Assembly: GCF_902168135.1 (NCBI RefSeq)
Contig: NZ_CABHOL010000056.1
Location: 1 to 64,000, forward strand
Length of the DNA stretch: 64,000 bases
Direction: 5' to 3'
Source: an uncultured Fluviicola sp.
GTDB taxonomy: Bacteria; Bacteroidota; Bacteroidia; Flavobacteriales_D; Crocinitomicaceae
Below are positions 25,708-35,237 of the stretch, piece after piece. The position numbers and the translations under genes are program-made. Every line of letters starts with the position of its first letter. Position 1 is the first letter of the stretch. The notes beneath the pieces are model-generated. The model saw only the letters and a list, made by a program, of their open reading frames with translations. It was not told the DNA's origin and did no database searches.

Positions 25708-28125
25708 ATGAAAATCCTCCATTTCCGAAATTGGATTGTCTTGATAGGGCTAATCCTTTCATCTCAGGTATTTGCTCAAAGTGGAAATGTAACGGTCTCC
25801 GGAACAATTAAGGGTAAGGCGGATAATACTGCTTTACCCTATGTTCAGGTTGTCCTCAAAACAGAAATCGATTCTGCCCTTGTGATCGGAACAATTACCG
25901 ATGAAGAAGGTCGCTTTTCCCTTTCACCGGTTAAAACAGGCAACTATGTTTTAGTTGTAACTTCCTTTGGATACAGTACATTGAATAAACTCATCTATGT
26001 GGGTTCACTTTCCGACTTTTTGGATTTGTCGGTGATCCAATTGGAAGAGACCGTTGAGTCTTTAGAAGAAGTAGTAATTACTGGTCAAATCGAAGAGGTA
26101 AGTGATAAGATGGATAAAAAAGTGTTTTCTGTTGAAGACAATGTGAGCCAAAGCGGAGGATCTGTTTTACAGGCAATGCAGAACCTACCAGGCGTTACCG
26201 TTCAGGACGGAAAAGTACAACTACGTGGAAATGAAAAAGTAACGATCCTTATTGATGGAAAACAAACAGCATTGACAGGATTTGGAGATCAGTATGGGTT
26301 GGATAATATTCCCGCATCTGCAATTGAACGCATTGAGATCATCAATAATCCTTCTTCGAAATACGATGCGAATGGAAACGCGGGAATCATCAATATCATC
26401 CTAAAGAAAAACAAGCAGGAAGGTTTTTCTGGAAAAGTTGGACTGAATAGCGGTTTGGGAGCTTTGTGGGTTAAAAAAGAAAACCTGCCTACCATTCGTC
26501 CGCAATATCAGTACACCCCAAAAGTCAATCCAACGGTTTCATTGAGCTATCGAAAAAACAAAATGAACCTGTTTTTCCAAGGTGATTACCTATACACACA
26601 AACCTTAAATAAGAACGAATTCGTTACCCGAACGTACGACGACGGAACGATTATCGACCAACAAACCAAGAGAAACAGAAATACGCACTTCGCAAATGCC
26701 AAATTAGGTTTTGATTATTCTTTCAATGACAAGAACACTTTAACTATTTCGGGTCTGTATGGAATGGAAAAGATTATAGACAATGGCGACCAACCTTTTT
26801 TCAACAGGGATTCATCCGAACGCATCCGCTTATGGCAATTCTTAGAAGATGAGTTGAAGACTACCGCTATGGGGACTCTTGCCTACCAACATAAATTCGC
26901 TCAAGCCGGTCATATTTTGAATGCCGGATTTAACTACACTTTTCACCGTGAAAATGAAAAATATTTCTTCGACAACATCTATCCAACATATACAGGACAT
27001 GATTCATTTAAATTGCTTTCCGATGAACAGGTAGCAGATTTCAATTTGGATTACGTAAAACCATTGAAATTCGGTCGTTTGGAAACAGGTGCTAAATTCC
27101 GTTACCGAACCATTCCGACAAACATGCAATTCTACCCTGGCATCAATTCGCCCTTAGACACGACTGCAGGTGGATGGGCAAATTACAAGGAAGTAATTCC
27201 AGCTATTTACGGGAACTATATTGTGGATCGTAAGAAAGTAGAAGCCGAAATTGGTTTGCGGGTAGAATACGTTTTATTGAATTATAAAGTGAACCCCAAT
27301 CACAGCACTTATAAAAGTGATGGGTATAATTATATGCAGCCTTTTCCAACCATGCGATTGGCGTACAAGTTCAATGACAAAAACAAAATCTCCTTATTTT
27401 ATAATCGTCGAGTTGATAGACCAAATGAAGTAGACATTCGTATTTTCCCTAAGTATGACGATGCCGAAATAATCAAAGTCGGGAACCCTGCGTTAAAACC
27501 TCAGTTCACCAACTCATTAGAATTAGGCTTTAAATCAGCTTTGGAAAAAGGATATTTTTACACTGCTTTGTATGGAAGAGAAGCGAACGGAACAATCACA
27601 CGCATTTCAAGTACCGTTCCCGGAAGCAACCTGATTTATGCCGTATTTCAGAATGCAGGAAAAAGCTACAATGCAGGTGTTGAAATGACATTCTCTATGG
27701 ATCTTGCTAAGTGGTATTCCTTCAACGTCAATGGAAATGTTTACTACAACCAAATCAACGCTTTTAGTGTTGAAAATAAGTACCCAATCGTACATACTTT
27801 TTCTGCTGATCAGCAAAGCATCTATTCAGGGAATGCAAAGCTGAATAATACCTTTCATTTCAAGAAAGATATAGATGTTCAACTGGTAGCAGTTTACCTT
27901 GCACCTGACATTATCCCGCAAGGGAAAATCGATTCACGTTTTTCGTTGGATATGGGGATAAAAAAGAAAATACAGAAAGGTAAAGGTGAAGTGTTTCTAA
28001 ATGCTACTGATTTGCTAAATACAATGGTCATTAAAAAACGAATTCAAGGTAATGGATTCAGTTATATAAGCTCAGACTACTACGAGACACAGGTCGTAAG
28101 GATTGGATATAATTATAAGTTTTAG
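25708..28125 (+). CDS. TonB-dependent receptor-like outer-membrane protein
   Basis: This 805-aa protein has a signal peptide ending near VFAQ, a carboxypeptidase-regulatory-like domain (~residues 25-105; VTVSGTIKGKADNTALPYVQV), a plug with the LPGVTVQDGKVQLRGNEKV and IERIEIINNPSSKYD motifs, and a long outer-membrane barrel ending in an aromatic strand. It belongs to the outer-membrane-beta-barrel family of the TonB superfamily. Its place behind the metal two-component genes suggests uptake or sensing of a metal or metal complex. A strong bidirectional terminator follows. Confidence 0.9.
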   Translation: MKILHFRNWIVLIGLILSSQVFAQSGNVTVSGTIKGKADNTALPYVQVVLKTEIDSALVIGTITDEEGRFSLSPVKTGNYVLVVTSFGYSTLNKLIYVGSLSDFLDLSVIQLEETVESLEEVVITGQIEEVSDKMDKKVFSVEDNVSQSGGSVLQAMQNLPGVTVQDGKVQLRGNEKVTILIDGKQTALTGFGDQYGLDNIPASAIERIEIINNPSSKYDANGNAGIINIILKKNKQEGFSGKVGLNSGLGALWVKKENLPTIRPQYQYTPKVNPTVSLSYRKNKMNLFFQGDYLYTQTLNKNEFVTRTYDDGTIIDQQTKRNRNTHFANAKLGFDYSFNDKNTLTISGLYGMEKIIDNGDQPFFNRDSSERIRLWQFLEDELKTTAMGTLAYQHKFAQAGHILNAGFNYTFHRENEKYFFDNIYPTYTGHDSFKLLSDEQVADFNLDYVKPLKFGRLETGAKFRYRTIPTNMQFYPGINSPLDTTAGGWANYKEVIPAIYGNYIVDRKKVEAEIGLRVEYVLLNYKVNPNHSTYKSDGYNYMQPFPTMRLAYKFNDKNKISLFYNRRVDRPNEVDIRIFPKYDDAEIIKVGNPALKPQFTNSLELGFKSALEKGYFYTALYGREANGTITRISSTVPGSNLIYAVFQNAGKSYNAGVEMTFSMDLAKWYSFNVNGNVYYNQINAFSVENKYPIVHTFSADQQSIYSGNAKLNNTFHFKKDIDVQLVAVYLAPDIIPQGKIDSRFSLDMGIKKKIQKGKGEVFLNATDLLNTMVIKKRIQGNGFSYISSDYYETQVVRIGYNYKF

Positions 28126-28145
28126 GATTAAACCGTCTTGAGCTG

Positions 28146-28201
28146 TTTAAATAAACAATCAACTGCCTATCATTTGCTAGGCAGTTGATTGTTTATTTAA
28201 A
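28146..28201. terminator. bidirectional terminator, 24-bp perfect stem
   Basis: Positions 28146-28169 and 28178-28201 are perfect reverse complements around an 8-nt loop. The outer part is A/T-rich, giving T-runs on both strands, and the element sits between convergent genes ending at 28125 (+) and 28211 (-). Confidence 0.85.
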
Positions 28202-28210
28202 TGATAATTC

Positions 28211-29662
28211 CTAATTATTCAATACAGCTTTTTGTACTATCACCTCACCCGATTCTGAAGTAAGAGTAACAAAGCACATTCCCTTCGAAATGCTATTGGA
28301 TAGTTCAATAATCGATTCCCCCGAATTAAGTATGGTTTCTTGTGTTGATAAGGTTTGCCCAAGTGAATTAACCACCAGTATAGATGCATTTTGCTGGATA
28401 TCCGATTGGATATGAATTGAAGAGGTTTCACCCGATTGACTAATAAACATTGAAAGTGATGGTTTTGTATTTTCATCCAATCCAACAGATTGTCCAACCG
28501 TTCCCGTCAAATACTTCACATCATTCCCATTGCCGTCACTGTAAACCACATGAAATTTGCCGTTTGAATATTCCAGATCAGGACGTGTTTGATTTCCGCT
28601 GAATGTTGCGGTTAGGGTGTCAATTACGATTCCTAATCCACTTGCACCTGAAACCGAACTTGTAAAAAACACTCTTGGAGTTCCTGCATCTGAACCTTGC
28701 CAAACCACTGCCAATGTATCACCCTTTCCTGCAATGATTGGATAATTTTCTGTCCCCGTACCCATAGGGAATAACTGGAATTGCATTCCATTTTGCTGAT
28801 TGGTAAGATTGGTAGTCCCAACATAAACTTTTCCATTACTCATCCAAGTTGAAACAAGTGAATCACCATTAATTACGTTAGAAGGTCCGCTTGAAGGGCA
28901 AGACATAATCATCCAATCGGTCTCGTCTATCTCTGAAGAAACAGGATAACTTGCACTTCCGTCTGTGGAATATGAAGCCCACATATTGCGAATATTATTG
29001 TCATTATTTCTATAAGTCAGCACATGTTGATTACCGCTGGCAATGATTGTAGCAGGACAGCAATCACAAACAGTTCCAACCGCTCCTAGCGAAGGTATAA
29101 TAGACGGCATATAGCTTGTTCCCCCATTCATAGATTTGGTAACGGCATATTCGGCATTACCAAAGCTTCCGTCTAGTTGCATAAACGCTATTACGGGATT
29201 TCCTCCATATCCAACCGCAACAGTTGGGAAACGTGGTGTATCAGTTCCAATTTGGTCTACACGAACAGTGTCTTGAAAAGTCATTCCTCCATCCAATGAT
29301 CTAACCGTGTAGACCTTACTTGTTTGGCTAAAATCTGTGCTGAATGTTACAAATACGGTATCACCTGACGATGCAATTTCGGAACCTGCCCAAGTCGCAA
29401 TAAAAGGAAGTACCCCTGCTGGATTGATCGTTACGGGCATATTGAACGAAGCTCCGTTCCAACGAGCTGTGTAAATCTTGTCATTGTTATCGTTCATCCA
29501 CGAAACCAACGGAACATCATTATCGGTTAGCGTAAGTCGTGGATAAATGTTGTTGTACATACTTCCCATTGCAACTGTAACGGGAGCATCCCAATTGATT
29601 GTCTGACTAAAAGAAGCAGACAGGAAATTCATGGATAGAATTGTAAGTAGTAATTTTTTCAT
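28211..29662 (-). CDS. secreted sialidase-like propeller protein with T9SS type A domain
   Basis: This 483-aa protein has a signal peptide ending near ASFSQ and a body with BNR/Asp-box-like repeats (SLDGGMTFQD, SMNGGTSYMP, STDGSASYP), typical of a sialidase-fold beta propeller. Two cysteine motifs stand out, VCDCCPATI and MSCPSSGPS; these are not needed for a sialidase and could bind copper. The C-terminal ~80 residues are a type A sorting domain (ILVVNSLGQTLSTQE to KAVLNN). As the last gene of the leftward copper unit, a surface copper-binding role is more likely than glycosidase activity. Confidence 0.75.
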   Translation of the reverse strand: MKKLLLTILSMNFLSASFSQTINWDAPVTVAMGSMYNNIYPRLTLTDNDVPLVSWMNDNNDKIYTARWNGASFNMPVTINPAGVLPFIATWAGSEIASSGDTVFVTFSTDFSQTSKVYTVRSLDGGMTFQDTVRVDQIGTDTPRFPTVAVGYGGNPVIAFMQLDGSFGNAEYAVTKSMNGGTSYMPSIIPSLGAVGTVCDCCPATIIASGNQHVLTYRNNDNNIRNMWASYSTDGSASYPVSSEIDETDWMIMSCPSSGPSNVINGDSLVSTWMSNGKVYVGTTNLTNQQNGMQFQLFPMGTGTENYPIIAGKGDTLAVVWQGSDAGTPRVFFTSSVSGASGLGIVIDTLTATFSGNQTRPDLEYSNGKFHVVYSDGNGNDVKYLTGTVGQSVGLDENTKPSLSMFISQSGETSSIHIQSDIQQNASILVVNSLGQTLSTQETILNSGESIIELSNSISKGMCFVTLTSESGEVIVQKAVLNN

Positions 29663-29697
29663 ATTTATAGTTTTAGTTTATTCGTATTCATTGATTG

Positions 29698-31914
29698 TTA
29701 ATAGGTAAATGTAAATCCTCCACCAAACCCCATATCGCTATCATAATGTGCTGATAAAGAAAAGGATTTATTTAAGACATATTTTAATCCAGCCATGTAT
29801 TCAAAATCCGAGTTATACATCAGCCCTAAGCGCAAACGTTTCGTTAGGGGAATATCTTCTCGCATCAATTGCAAACGTAATTTCCCATCAGTATCAACTC
29901 GTGCATCAGCAATGATAAGCATTGGCAATGTGTATTGCAAACCGAAGCAGATAACCCCACGGCGGTCTTTGGTATTTGTTTGTCCGAACAGGTTGCGTTC
30001 CGTTTCACCCATTTCCATTTTACGGTAACGCCAGTCAAATCCTACATACGGAAACAGCCATTGCATTTTTCCGATATATCGTCCGAAGTGTGTTTCTGTT
30101 TCGTAACCGTGCATATTGTTATAACCCAAACGCCATTCTGCCTGAAGATTCCAACGGGTATTTTGTAACATCATTTCACCGTCGTTTCCATTGGAGGCAA
30201 AGTCATTTTGGAACATGAAATGAAACTCCCGATCATCGGCATACAGTTTTCGCAATGCTTTTTTGGGTTCTGGCAATTGTGGGTTAGGAGGTGAATTCTC
30301 GTAAGAAAATATTCGACCCATTCCGCTCATCATGTGATAGAGGATATGACAGTGAAAGAACCAATCGCCGCTTTCCGTAGCTGCAAATTCAATGGTGTCA
30401 GTTTCCATCGGCATGATGTCCAATACATTTTTCAATGGTGAGTATTCGCCGTTGCCGTTTAAGATTCTAAAAAAGTGTCCGTGTAAATGCATCGGATGGC
30501 GCATCATGGAATTATTGTAAATGATGATGCGTACATTCTCTCCCTTTTTGATTAAGATTTTATCTGTTTCGGAAACTGTCTTGTTGTTGATACTCCAAAC
30601 ATAACGGTTCATATTCCCAGTTAGTTCAAAGTTATAAACGGTTGTTTTTGCATCGGGCAAAGTAGTCTTTACTGGTGATTTGAGCATGTTGTAGTTCAGC
30701 GTAACAATTTCCGAAAGTTGGTTACTGTTGTACTGACTGCCATCGCTCATATTCATGTGTTTGCTCTTCTGTTTTTTCTTCTTACCACCAGTGATTTCGG
30801 GATACATTACCACATTCATATCCATTTGTTGCAAACTCATGTTCATTCCCATGTCGTCCAGATTTCCATCCATTTTAATCATGTCGTTCATCATTTGCAT
30901 GCCCTCAAAATATTTCAGCGGTTCTAAGGGGGAAATCAATTGTTTTACTCCAGAACCAAGCCATAACGATGTACTTCTGATCCGATCTTCGGAAGTTGCC
31001 TGAAGTTCGAAAGAGGTACTGTCTGAAGGAATGGTGATGATAACGTCATACGTTTCAGCAACAGCGATAATAAACCGATCAACAGGCACGGGAACAACGT
31101 CCATTCCATCACTGGCAACAACATCCATTTTACCTCCAGAATAGCGCATCCAAAAATAAGATGAGGAACCACCATTGATAATTCTGATTCTTACTTTATC
31201 GCCAGCCTTGAACTTTGGCGCATTATCCTCTTGGCGACCGTTGGTGAGCAATTTATCGTAATAGACATCGCTCACATCCATTGCTAACATACGTTTCCAT
31301 TCGTTACCGAATTTGGTTTTAAGACTTCCTGCTCCAATTGCATCGGCATAGCTTTGCACCGCACCTTTTTGAAGATTGGCTTTTTTGATTGCTGACCAGT
31401 CATTGGCCATGTGTAATCTACGATGCACTTCAAAAGGCTTCATCTCTGTCCAATCACTCAAAACAACTGTATATTCCAACATTTTAGGCTCATCTTTCTT
31501 ATGAATGATAAATGCCCCATACATTCCACTCTGCTCCTGCAAACCTGTGTGTGAGTGATACCAATAGGTTCCGTTTTGAACGATGGGGAATTGATACAAA
31601 TGCGTTGTTCCTGCTTTAATTGGTGCTGTTGTCAAATAAGGCACACCGTCTTGTTCATTCGGCAAGATTAACCCATGCCAATGAATAGAAGTTTCAGTTC
31701 TCAATTCATTGTGTACCCATATTTCAGCTGTATCACCTTCCGTAAAATGCAATTCAGGCATTGGAATACTTCCATTGACAGCATAGGCGTGTTTTTGTTT
31801 TCCTGAAAAATTTACAACGGTGTCTCTCACATACAAATCATACCGCACTTTTTTCTGTGCGAACGTATTGAGTGAGAGTAGTGCAAACAACACCAGTATT
31901 AAAGCATTTTTCAT
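29698..31914 (-). CDS. multicopper oxidase (CopA-like) fused to CopB-like outer-membrane domain
   Basis: This 738-aa protein has a signal peptide (ends LNTFAQ) and three cupredoxin domains with all four copper-ligand motifs: HWHG near residue 77, WYHSHTG, HPMHLHGHFF near 472 and FHCHILYHMMSGM near 518. A Met-rich segment (MGMNMSLQQMDMN) resembles CueO/PcoA copper-binding inserts. Past residue ~545 the text changes to amphipathic strands (EWRLGYNNMHGYETE, LFPYVGFDWRYRKME) ending in GGGFTFTY, like the CopB/PcoB outer-membrane barrel. It likely oxidises Cu(I) at the outer membrane. Its start overlaps the upstream gene by 4 nt. Confidence 0.85.
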   Translation of the reverse strand: MKNALILVLFALLSLNTFAQKKVRYDLYVRDTVVNFSGKQKHAYAVNGSIPMPELHFTEGDTAEIWVHNELRTETSIHWHGLILPNEQDGVPYLTTAPIKAGTTHLYQFPIVQNGTYWYHSHTGLQEQSGMYGAFIIHKKDEPKMLEYTVVLSDWTEMKPFEVHRRLHMANDWSAIKKANLQKGAVQSYADAIGAGSLKTKFGNEWKRMLAMDVSDVYYDKLLTNGRQEDNAPKFKAGDKVRIRIINGGSSSYFWMRYSGGKMDVVASDGMDVVPVPVDRFIIAVAETYDVIITIPSDSTSFELQATSEDRIRSTSLWLGSGVKQLISPLEPLKYFEGMQMMNDMIKMDGNLDDMGMNMSLQQMDMNVVMYPEITGGKKKKQKSKHMNMSDGSQYNSNQLSEIVTLNYNMLKSPVKTTLPDAKTTVYNFELTGNMNRYVWSINNKTVSETDKILIKKGENVRIIIYNNSMMRHPMHLHGHFFRILNGNGEYSPLKNVLDIMPMETDTIEFAATESGDWFFHCHILYHMMSGMGRIFSYENSPPNPQLPEPKKALRKLYADDREFHFMFQNDFASNGNDGEMMLQNTRWNLQAEWRLGYNNMHGYETETHFGRYIGKMQWLFPYVGFDWRYRKMEMGETERNLFGQTNTKDRRGVICFGLQYTLPMLIIADARVDTDGKLRLQLMREDIPLTKRLRLGLMYNSDFEYMAGLKYVLNKSFSLSAHYDSDMGFGGGFTFTY

Positions 31915-32633
31915 TGTAATAGTATCAGTGTTACTGCGCTCATAGCAATCATCAGCGCATCTTCAATAATTGTAATGGTACTCATTGGCAAATTGAAAAC
32001 AGCTCCCAAACAAGCACATTGTATTTTTCTTTTATTCAGTACACTTTGCAGTACTCCAATTAAACTAATTGTCATTACGACTAGTGTTATCCAATTTACG
32101 ATATACGGCTCGATGTCTAATAAAAAAGCCAATCCTAACGACAATTCGATCAGTGCGTAGAAATATCCCCATGCTTTGAATCGTTTTGCAATAACATCAT
32201 ACATGCTATAGCTTTCTGCAAATCCTTTTAAATTCAACAACTTAAAAAAGGAGAAAACCAAAAAGAACCCTGCCATAAAGTGGCGCATCCAATGCATGTA
32301 ATCAAAGTGATGGGCAACCAATTGAACCAACAATGTGGTCAATGTGATATATCCGAAAATCAATAAAACTGGCTTGTATGTTTCAATCCAACTTTTCGCT
32401 TGCTCACTCAATTCACTGTGCTCCTTTGCCGTTATTTGGTAACGAGATTCCTTTCCTCCGAGAGCTTCTTGTAAACTGCCAATTGAAATGTGTTTGTCCA
32501 TCCCAATCACAACAGTTTTGTTCTCTTTTGAAACCTCAACAGAGGTAACGTCAGGTAACGTTAACAAACTTCCTTTTACTTTTGCCTCACAACTTCCACA
32601 AGTCATTCCGGCAATACTATACGTGTGTATCAT
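31911..32633 (-). CDS. HMA domain fused to MauE/DoxX-like membrane protein
   Basis: About 240 aa from ATG 32633 (MIHTYSIAGMTCGSC); the 19 residues upstream in frame look non-coding. Residues 1-65 form an HMA copper-binding domain with the MTCGSC site. Then come four to five membrane helices, including a pattern like MauE/DoxX proteins (FFLVFSFFKLLNLKGFAESY, FYALIELSLGLAFLL) and a CACLGAVFNLP segment near the end with a cysteine pair that could take metal or a disulphide. It may pass copper or reducing equivalents across the inner membrane. It overlaps the oxidase gene by ATGA. Confidence 0.8.
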   Translation of the reverse strand: MIHTYSIAGMTCGSCEAKVKGSLLTLPDVTSVEVSKENKTVVIGMDKHISIGSLQEALGGKESRYQITAKEHSELSEQAKSWIETYKPVLLIFGYITLTTLLVQLVAHHFDYMHWMRHFMAGFFLVFSFFKLLNLKGFAESYSMYDVIAKRFKAWGYFYALIELSLGLAFLLDIEPYIVNWITLVVMTISLIGVLQSVLNKRKIQCACLGAVFNLPMSTITIIEDALMIAMSAVTLILLQ

Positions 32634-32712
32634 ACCATTAATTTTTATTTCACAAAGGTCTGAACACTCGTTTAGTAGTTCGTGATACAATTGTGGAATC
32701 GTTTGTTATGAT

Positions 32713-33273
32713 TTACAGATTTTCTATCGGCGTTCGTTTTTGCGATTTCAACTGCTTGAAATGAGACGTTGTTAATCCAGTAACTTTTTTGAACTGTTTA
32801 CTCAAATGTGAAACACTGCTGTATTCTAATTGGTAAGCTATTTCGCTCAAAGACAATTCATCATAAACCAGCAATTCTTTAACCCGTTCAATTTTCTGAG
32901 CTATATAGTACTGTTCAATACTCGTACCTTCTACCTCACTGAATAAGTTGCTGATGTAATTGTAATCTAGCGGAATTTGCTCATTGATGTGTTGAGACAA
33001 GTTTGTTCGAAGTCGTTCTGATGGATAATGAACCAATTGAACAATACTGTTTTTTACTTTTTCAATGATCCGGCTCTTTTTGTCATCAATCAATTCAAAG
33101 CCCAGTTCCTCGAACCTCAAAACAAGCTGTTCCTTATCGTATTCGGATAAGGCACGATCAAGCTCCACTTCACCCAACTCAACCGTAAGCGGATGAAGTC
33201 CGAGCTGTTCAAACTCAGACTTCACTACCATCTTACAACGGTTGCATACCATGTTTTTGATATAAACCTTCAT
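32713..33273 (-). CDS. AraC-type regulator with N-terminal HMA-like metal-binding domain
   Basis: This 186-aa protein combines an HMA-like N-terminus (KNMVCNRCKMVVKSEFE, CxxC metal site near residues 9-12) with a C-terminal AraC double helix-turn-helix (~residues 85-186; YISNLFSEVEG, LSLSEIAYQLEYSSVSHLSKQFKKVTG). The arrangement suggests direct sensing of copper by the HMA domain and DNA binding by the AraC part. It sits inside the leftward copper unit, 4 bp after the HMA/DUF3347 gene, and is the obvious candidate regulator of that unit. Confidence 0.85.
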   Translation of the reverse strand: MKVYIKNMVCNRCKMVVKSEFEQLGLHPLTVELGEVELDRALSEYDKEQLVLRFEELGFELIDDKKSRIIEKVKNSIVQLVHYPSERLRTNLSQHINEQIPLDYNYISNLFSEVEGTSIEQYYIAQKIERVKELLVYDELSLSEIAYQLEYSSVSHLSKQFKKVTGLTTSHFKQLKSQKRTPIENL

Positions 33274-33277
33274 TCGT

Positions 33278-34126
33278 TTATTTGATCGTCTCTGTTGTTT
33301 TTCCGCAAGACAACATGGAACTTCCGTAATACGGATTTTTCACTGTACTTTCCTTGCTCAACCAATCCGCACCTTTTCCATCATTGTACATCGGACAATG
33401 TTGCAGGTAAACCGTTTCATCTAACTTGAATGCCTTCGTTAACGAATAAACACCTTGTGAAAGCAATGAGAAATGCTCACGTTGGTGTGCAATGTCTTTT
33501 GTTTCGCTGATGTGTTCCGCATGCATCAATAAATCCTTTTCTACTTTCATCCATGCTGAATGCTCCTCAGATGACATAGCTTTCATATCCACTTCGTTGA
33601 TCGCCTTTGCCAATGCAAGGGCTTTAGAAGATGCCACTGTGCCATCATCTTTTACTAATGCGTCTTTCAGCGCAAAGTATTGATCATAAACCTTCGCAAG
33701 TTGATTCACTTTCTCTTGCTCTTTCACAACAGGCTCATTTTTTGGCGAATCATTCACCGTATTGTCCGTTACCACAGCGTCTTTTTTCAGACGGTCATAC
33801 TGGCAACATCCAGGAAGCTTGGTATAAGCATCATCAGGGGCTAAGAATTGCTCGTTATCATATCCTGCATAAGCCACTTTTTTAAGTACTTCGGATGCTG
33901 TGGTTTGCTTAGAGTCATAGGTAAGCTTCATGACTTTTTTGTCCTGGTCCCATTCAGCTAAAGAAATGCCTTTCTTATTTGCTGCAGTTTCGATAGTGCT
34001 TTTACACATTTCACAATTTCCCGCAACTTTGTAAGTTTCGGTTTTTGCATTTTTTATTGGGGTTGCACAACTGGTGAATGCCAATAATAACGACATTCCC
34101 AGCATAAGGTGCTGTAACTTTTTCAT
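33278..34126 (-). CDS. HMA and DUF3347 domain lipoprotein
   Basis: This 282-aa protein has a lipobox ending AFTSC near residue 20. An HMA domain follows (YKVAGNCEMCKSTIE, with the CEMC metal site) and a Cys pair in LPGCCQYD. After a linker, residues ~140-280 match DUF3347, the domain also found at the end of CusB-like adaptors: VYDQYFALKDALV, the LQHCPMYNDGKGADWLS block and NPYYGSSMLSCG. The Cys and Met residues in that block fit copper binding. It heads the leftward copper unit and would act as a periplasmic copper carrier. Confidence 0.85.
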   Translation of the reverse strand: MKKLQHLMLGMSLLLAFTSCATPIKNAKTETYKVAGNCEMCKSTIETAANKKGISLAEWDQDKKVMKLTYDSKQTTASEVLKKVAYAGYDNEQFLAPDDAYTKLPGCCQYDRLKKDAVVTDNTVNDSPKNEPVVKEQEKVNQLAKVYDQYFALKDALVKDDGTVASSKALALAKAINEVDMKAMSSEEHSAWMKVEKDLLMHAEHISETKDIAHQREHFSLLSQGVYSLTKAFKLDETVYLQHCPMYNDGKGADWLSKESTVKNPYYGSSMLSCGKTTETIK

Positions 34127-34208
34127 ACTATAATTTTTTGCTGAATAACTAATGGATAACCCTAAAAGCAGGATTACAGATCAAGACAAGCCTAATGGCT
34201 TTTGGATT

Positions 34209-34625
34209 CTAAATTAGAAAGGAGTCGTTTTGAATGTAAATGGGCTCTTTGTACCTACCAGGCGGTAGATTTGGAGAGTAGCTTAATGCTACTTTAGGCA
34301 TTACAATAATCGTATTTCGAATGAAACCGAAATCGAACTGTTTTTCTGCTAATATCTCCGCGTTAGGACTCTTATGATCTAAAGTTGATTGTTTTAATTG
34401 CTGATTGTCAAGTTTTAAAGAAAAGGTTACTTGTTCACAGCATTTTTTCTTAATATGAACCTTGTTCTTTGAAGCCATTGCCCCGCAAGCACAACTCATT
34501 TTTGGTTTTGAACCAAATAAAGAAACATCCGCCAATTTTCCACCACAATAATGCGTAGATACCGTCATTCCAAGAGCTGGAAGCAGGTATAAAACCATTA
34601 TTATAAGTGAAAAAATCCGTTTCAT
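34209..34625 (-). CDS. HYC_CC_PP-family Cys-rich protein, copy 1
   Basis: About 138 aa from ATG 34625 (MKRIFSLIIMV); other in-frame starts lie just upstream. It has an N-terminal hydrophobic signal or anchor, then STHYCGGKL, a CACGA motif and KKCCEQ, and a proline pair near NLPPGRY. HYC...CC...PP spacing names a small family found beside copper genes in Bacteroidota. A paralogue lies divergently at 34785-35174. I infer periplasmic copper binding. Confidence 0.75.
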   Translation of the reverse strand: MKRIFSLIIMVLYLLPALGMTVSTHYCGGKLADVSLFGSKPKMSCACGAMASKNKVHIKKKCCEQVTFSLKLDNQQLKQSTLDHKSPNAEILAEKQFDFGFIRNTIIVMPKVALSYSPNLPPGRYKEPIYIQNDSFLI

Positions 34626-34784
34626 TCTCATTTTGACTGTAAGCAAATGTAAACTACTCGCTGTTTTAAAGCAACTAATTTCAACTTAAAGTTAAAAAAG
34701 CACTCAATAGCTTTCCTATAATTAAGGTTCTTTTTGATTTCTGTTAATTTTTCGTTATCCATTAAAGAACTTATATTTAGCTCT

Positions 34785-35174
34785 GTGAAAACAATTTTGG
34801 TATATAGCCTTGCAGTATTTTATCTTCTAATAAGTGTTAGACTGACTGCTAATATCCATTATTGCGGAGGAAAAATCAAAACAGTTTCATTGGTTGGTTT
34901 CAGTGCGCCAAAGTCTTGTTGTGCGGGAAAACCAATGAAAAAAGGATGCTGTAAAGATGTTCAGGTTTGTCTTAAAAAGGCGAGCGAAGATCAAAAACCG
35001 ACCTCTGCAATTGTATTCTTTTCATCGGTTATCGTTACCGAACCAGCTGACATGTTTGTCATAGAGCAGGATCATGAACTTTATGTACCTAAGCATATTA
35101 AGCCTTCGGTACATGCACCACCTCCCGAACTCAAAGTTCCAATTCATTTAAAAAACTGCGTATTTATCATTTGA
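34785..35174 (+). CDS. HYC_CC_PP-family Cys-rich protein, copy 2
   Basis: I start this at GTG 34785 (VKTILVYSLAVFYLL), about 129 aa, because it begins a normal signal sequence and TATATTTA at 34772-34779 looks like a -7 promoter box; an ATG at 34734 would need transcription from further upstream. The motifs are ANIHYCGGKI, KSCCAGKP, KKGCCKDVQVC and HAPPPE, matching the divergent paralogue in order and spacing. It heads the rightward copper unit. Probable role: periplasmic metal capture. Confidence 0.75.
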   Translation: MKTILVYSLAVFYLLISVRLTANIHYCGGKIKTVSLVGFSAPKSCCAGKPMKKGCCKDVQVCLKKASEDQKPTSAIVFFSSVIVTEPADMFVIEQDHELYVPKHIKPSVHAPPPELKVPIHLKNCVFII

Positions 35175-35237
35175 TTTTTGAGGATCAGTATTCAGGCTAC
35201 GCTTGATTTTCTCTATTAATAATCAATTTGAAAAAAA

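Noticed and set aside
28211-29662. True sialidase
   Set aside because: The Asp-box-like repeats fit the fold, but I cannot see the catalytic Arg triad, and the Cys motifs and copper neighbourhood point elsewhere.
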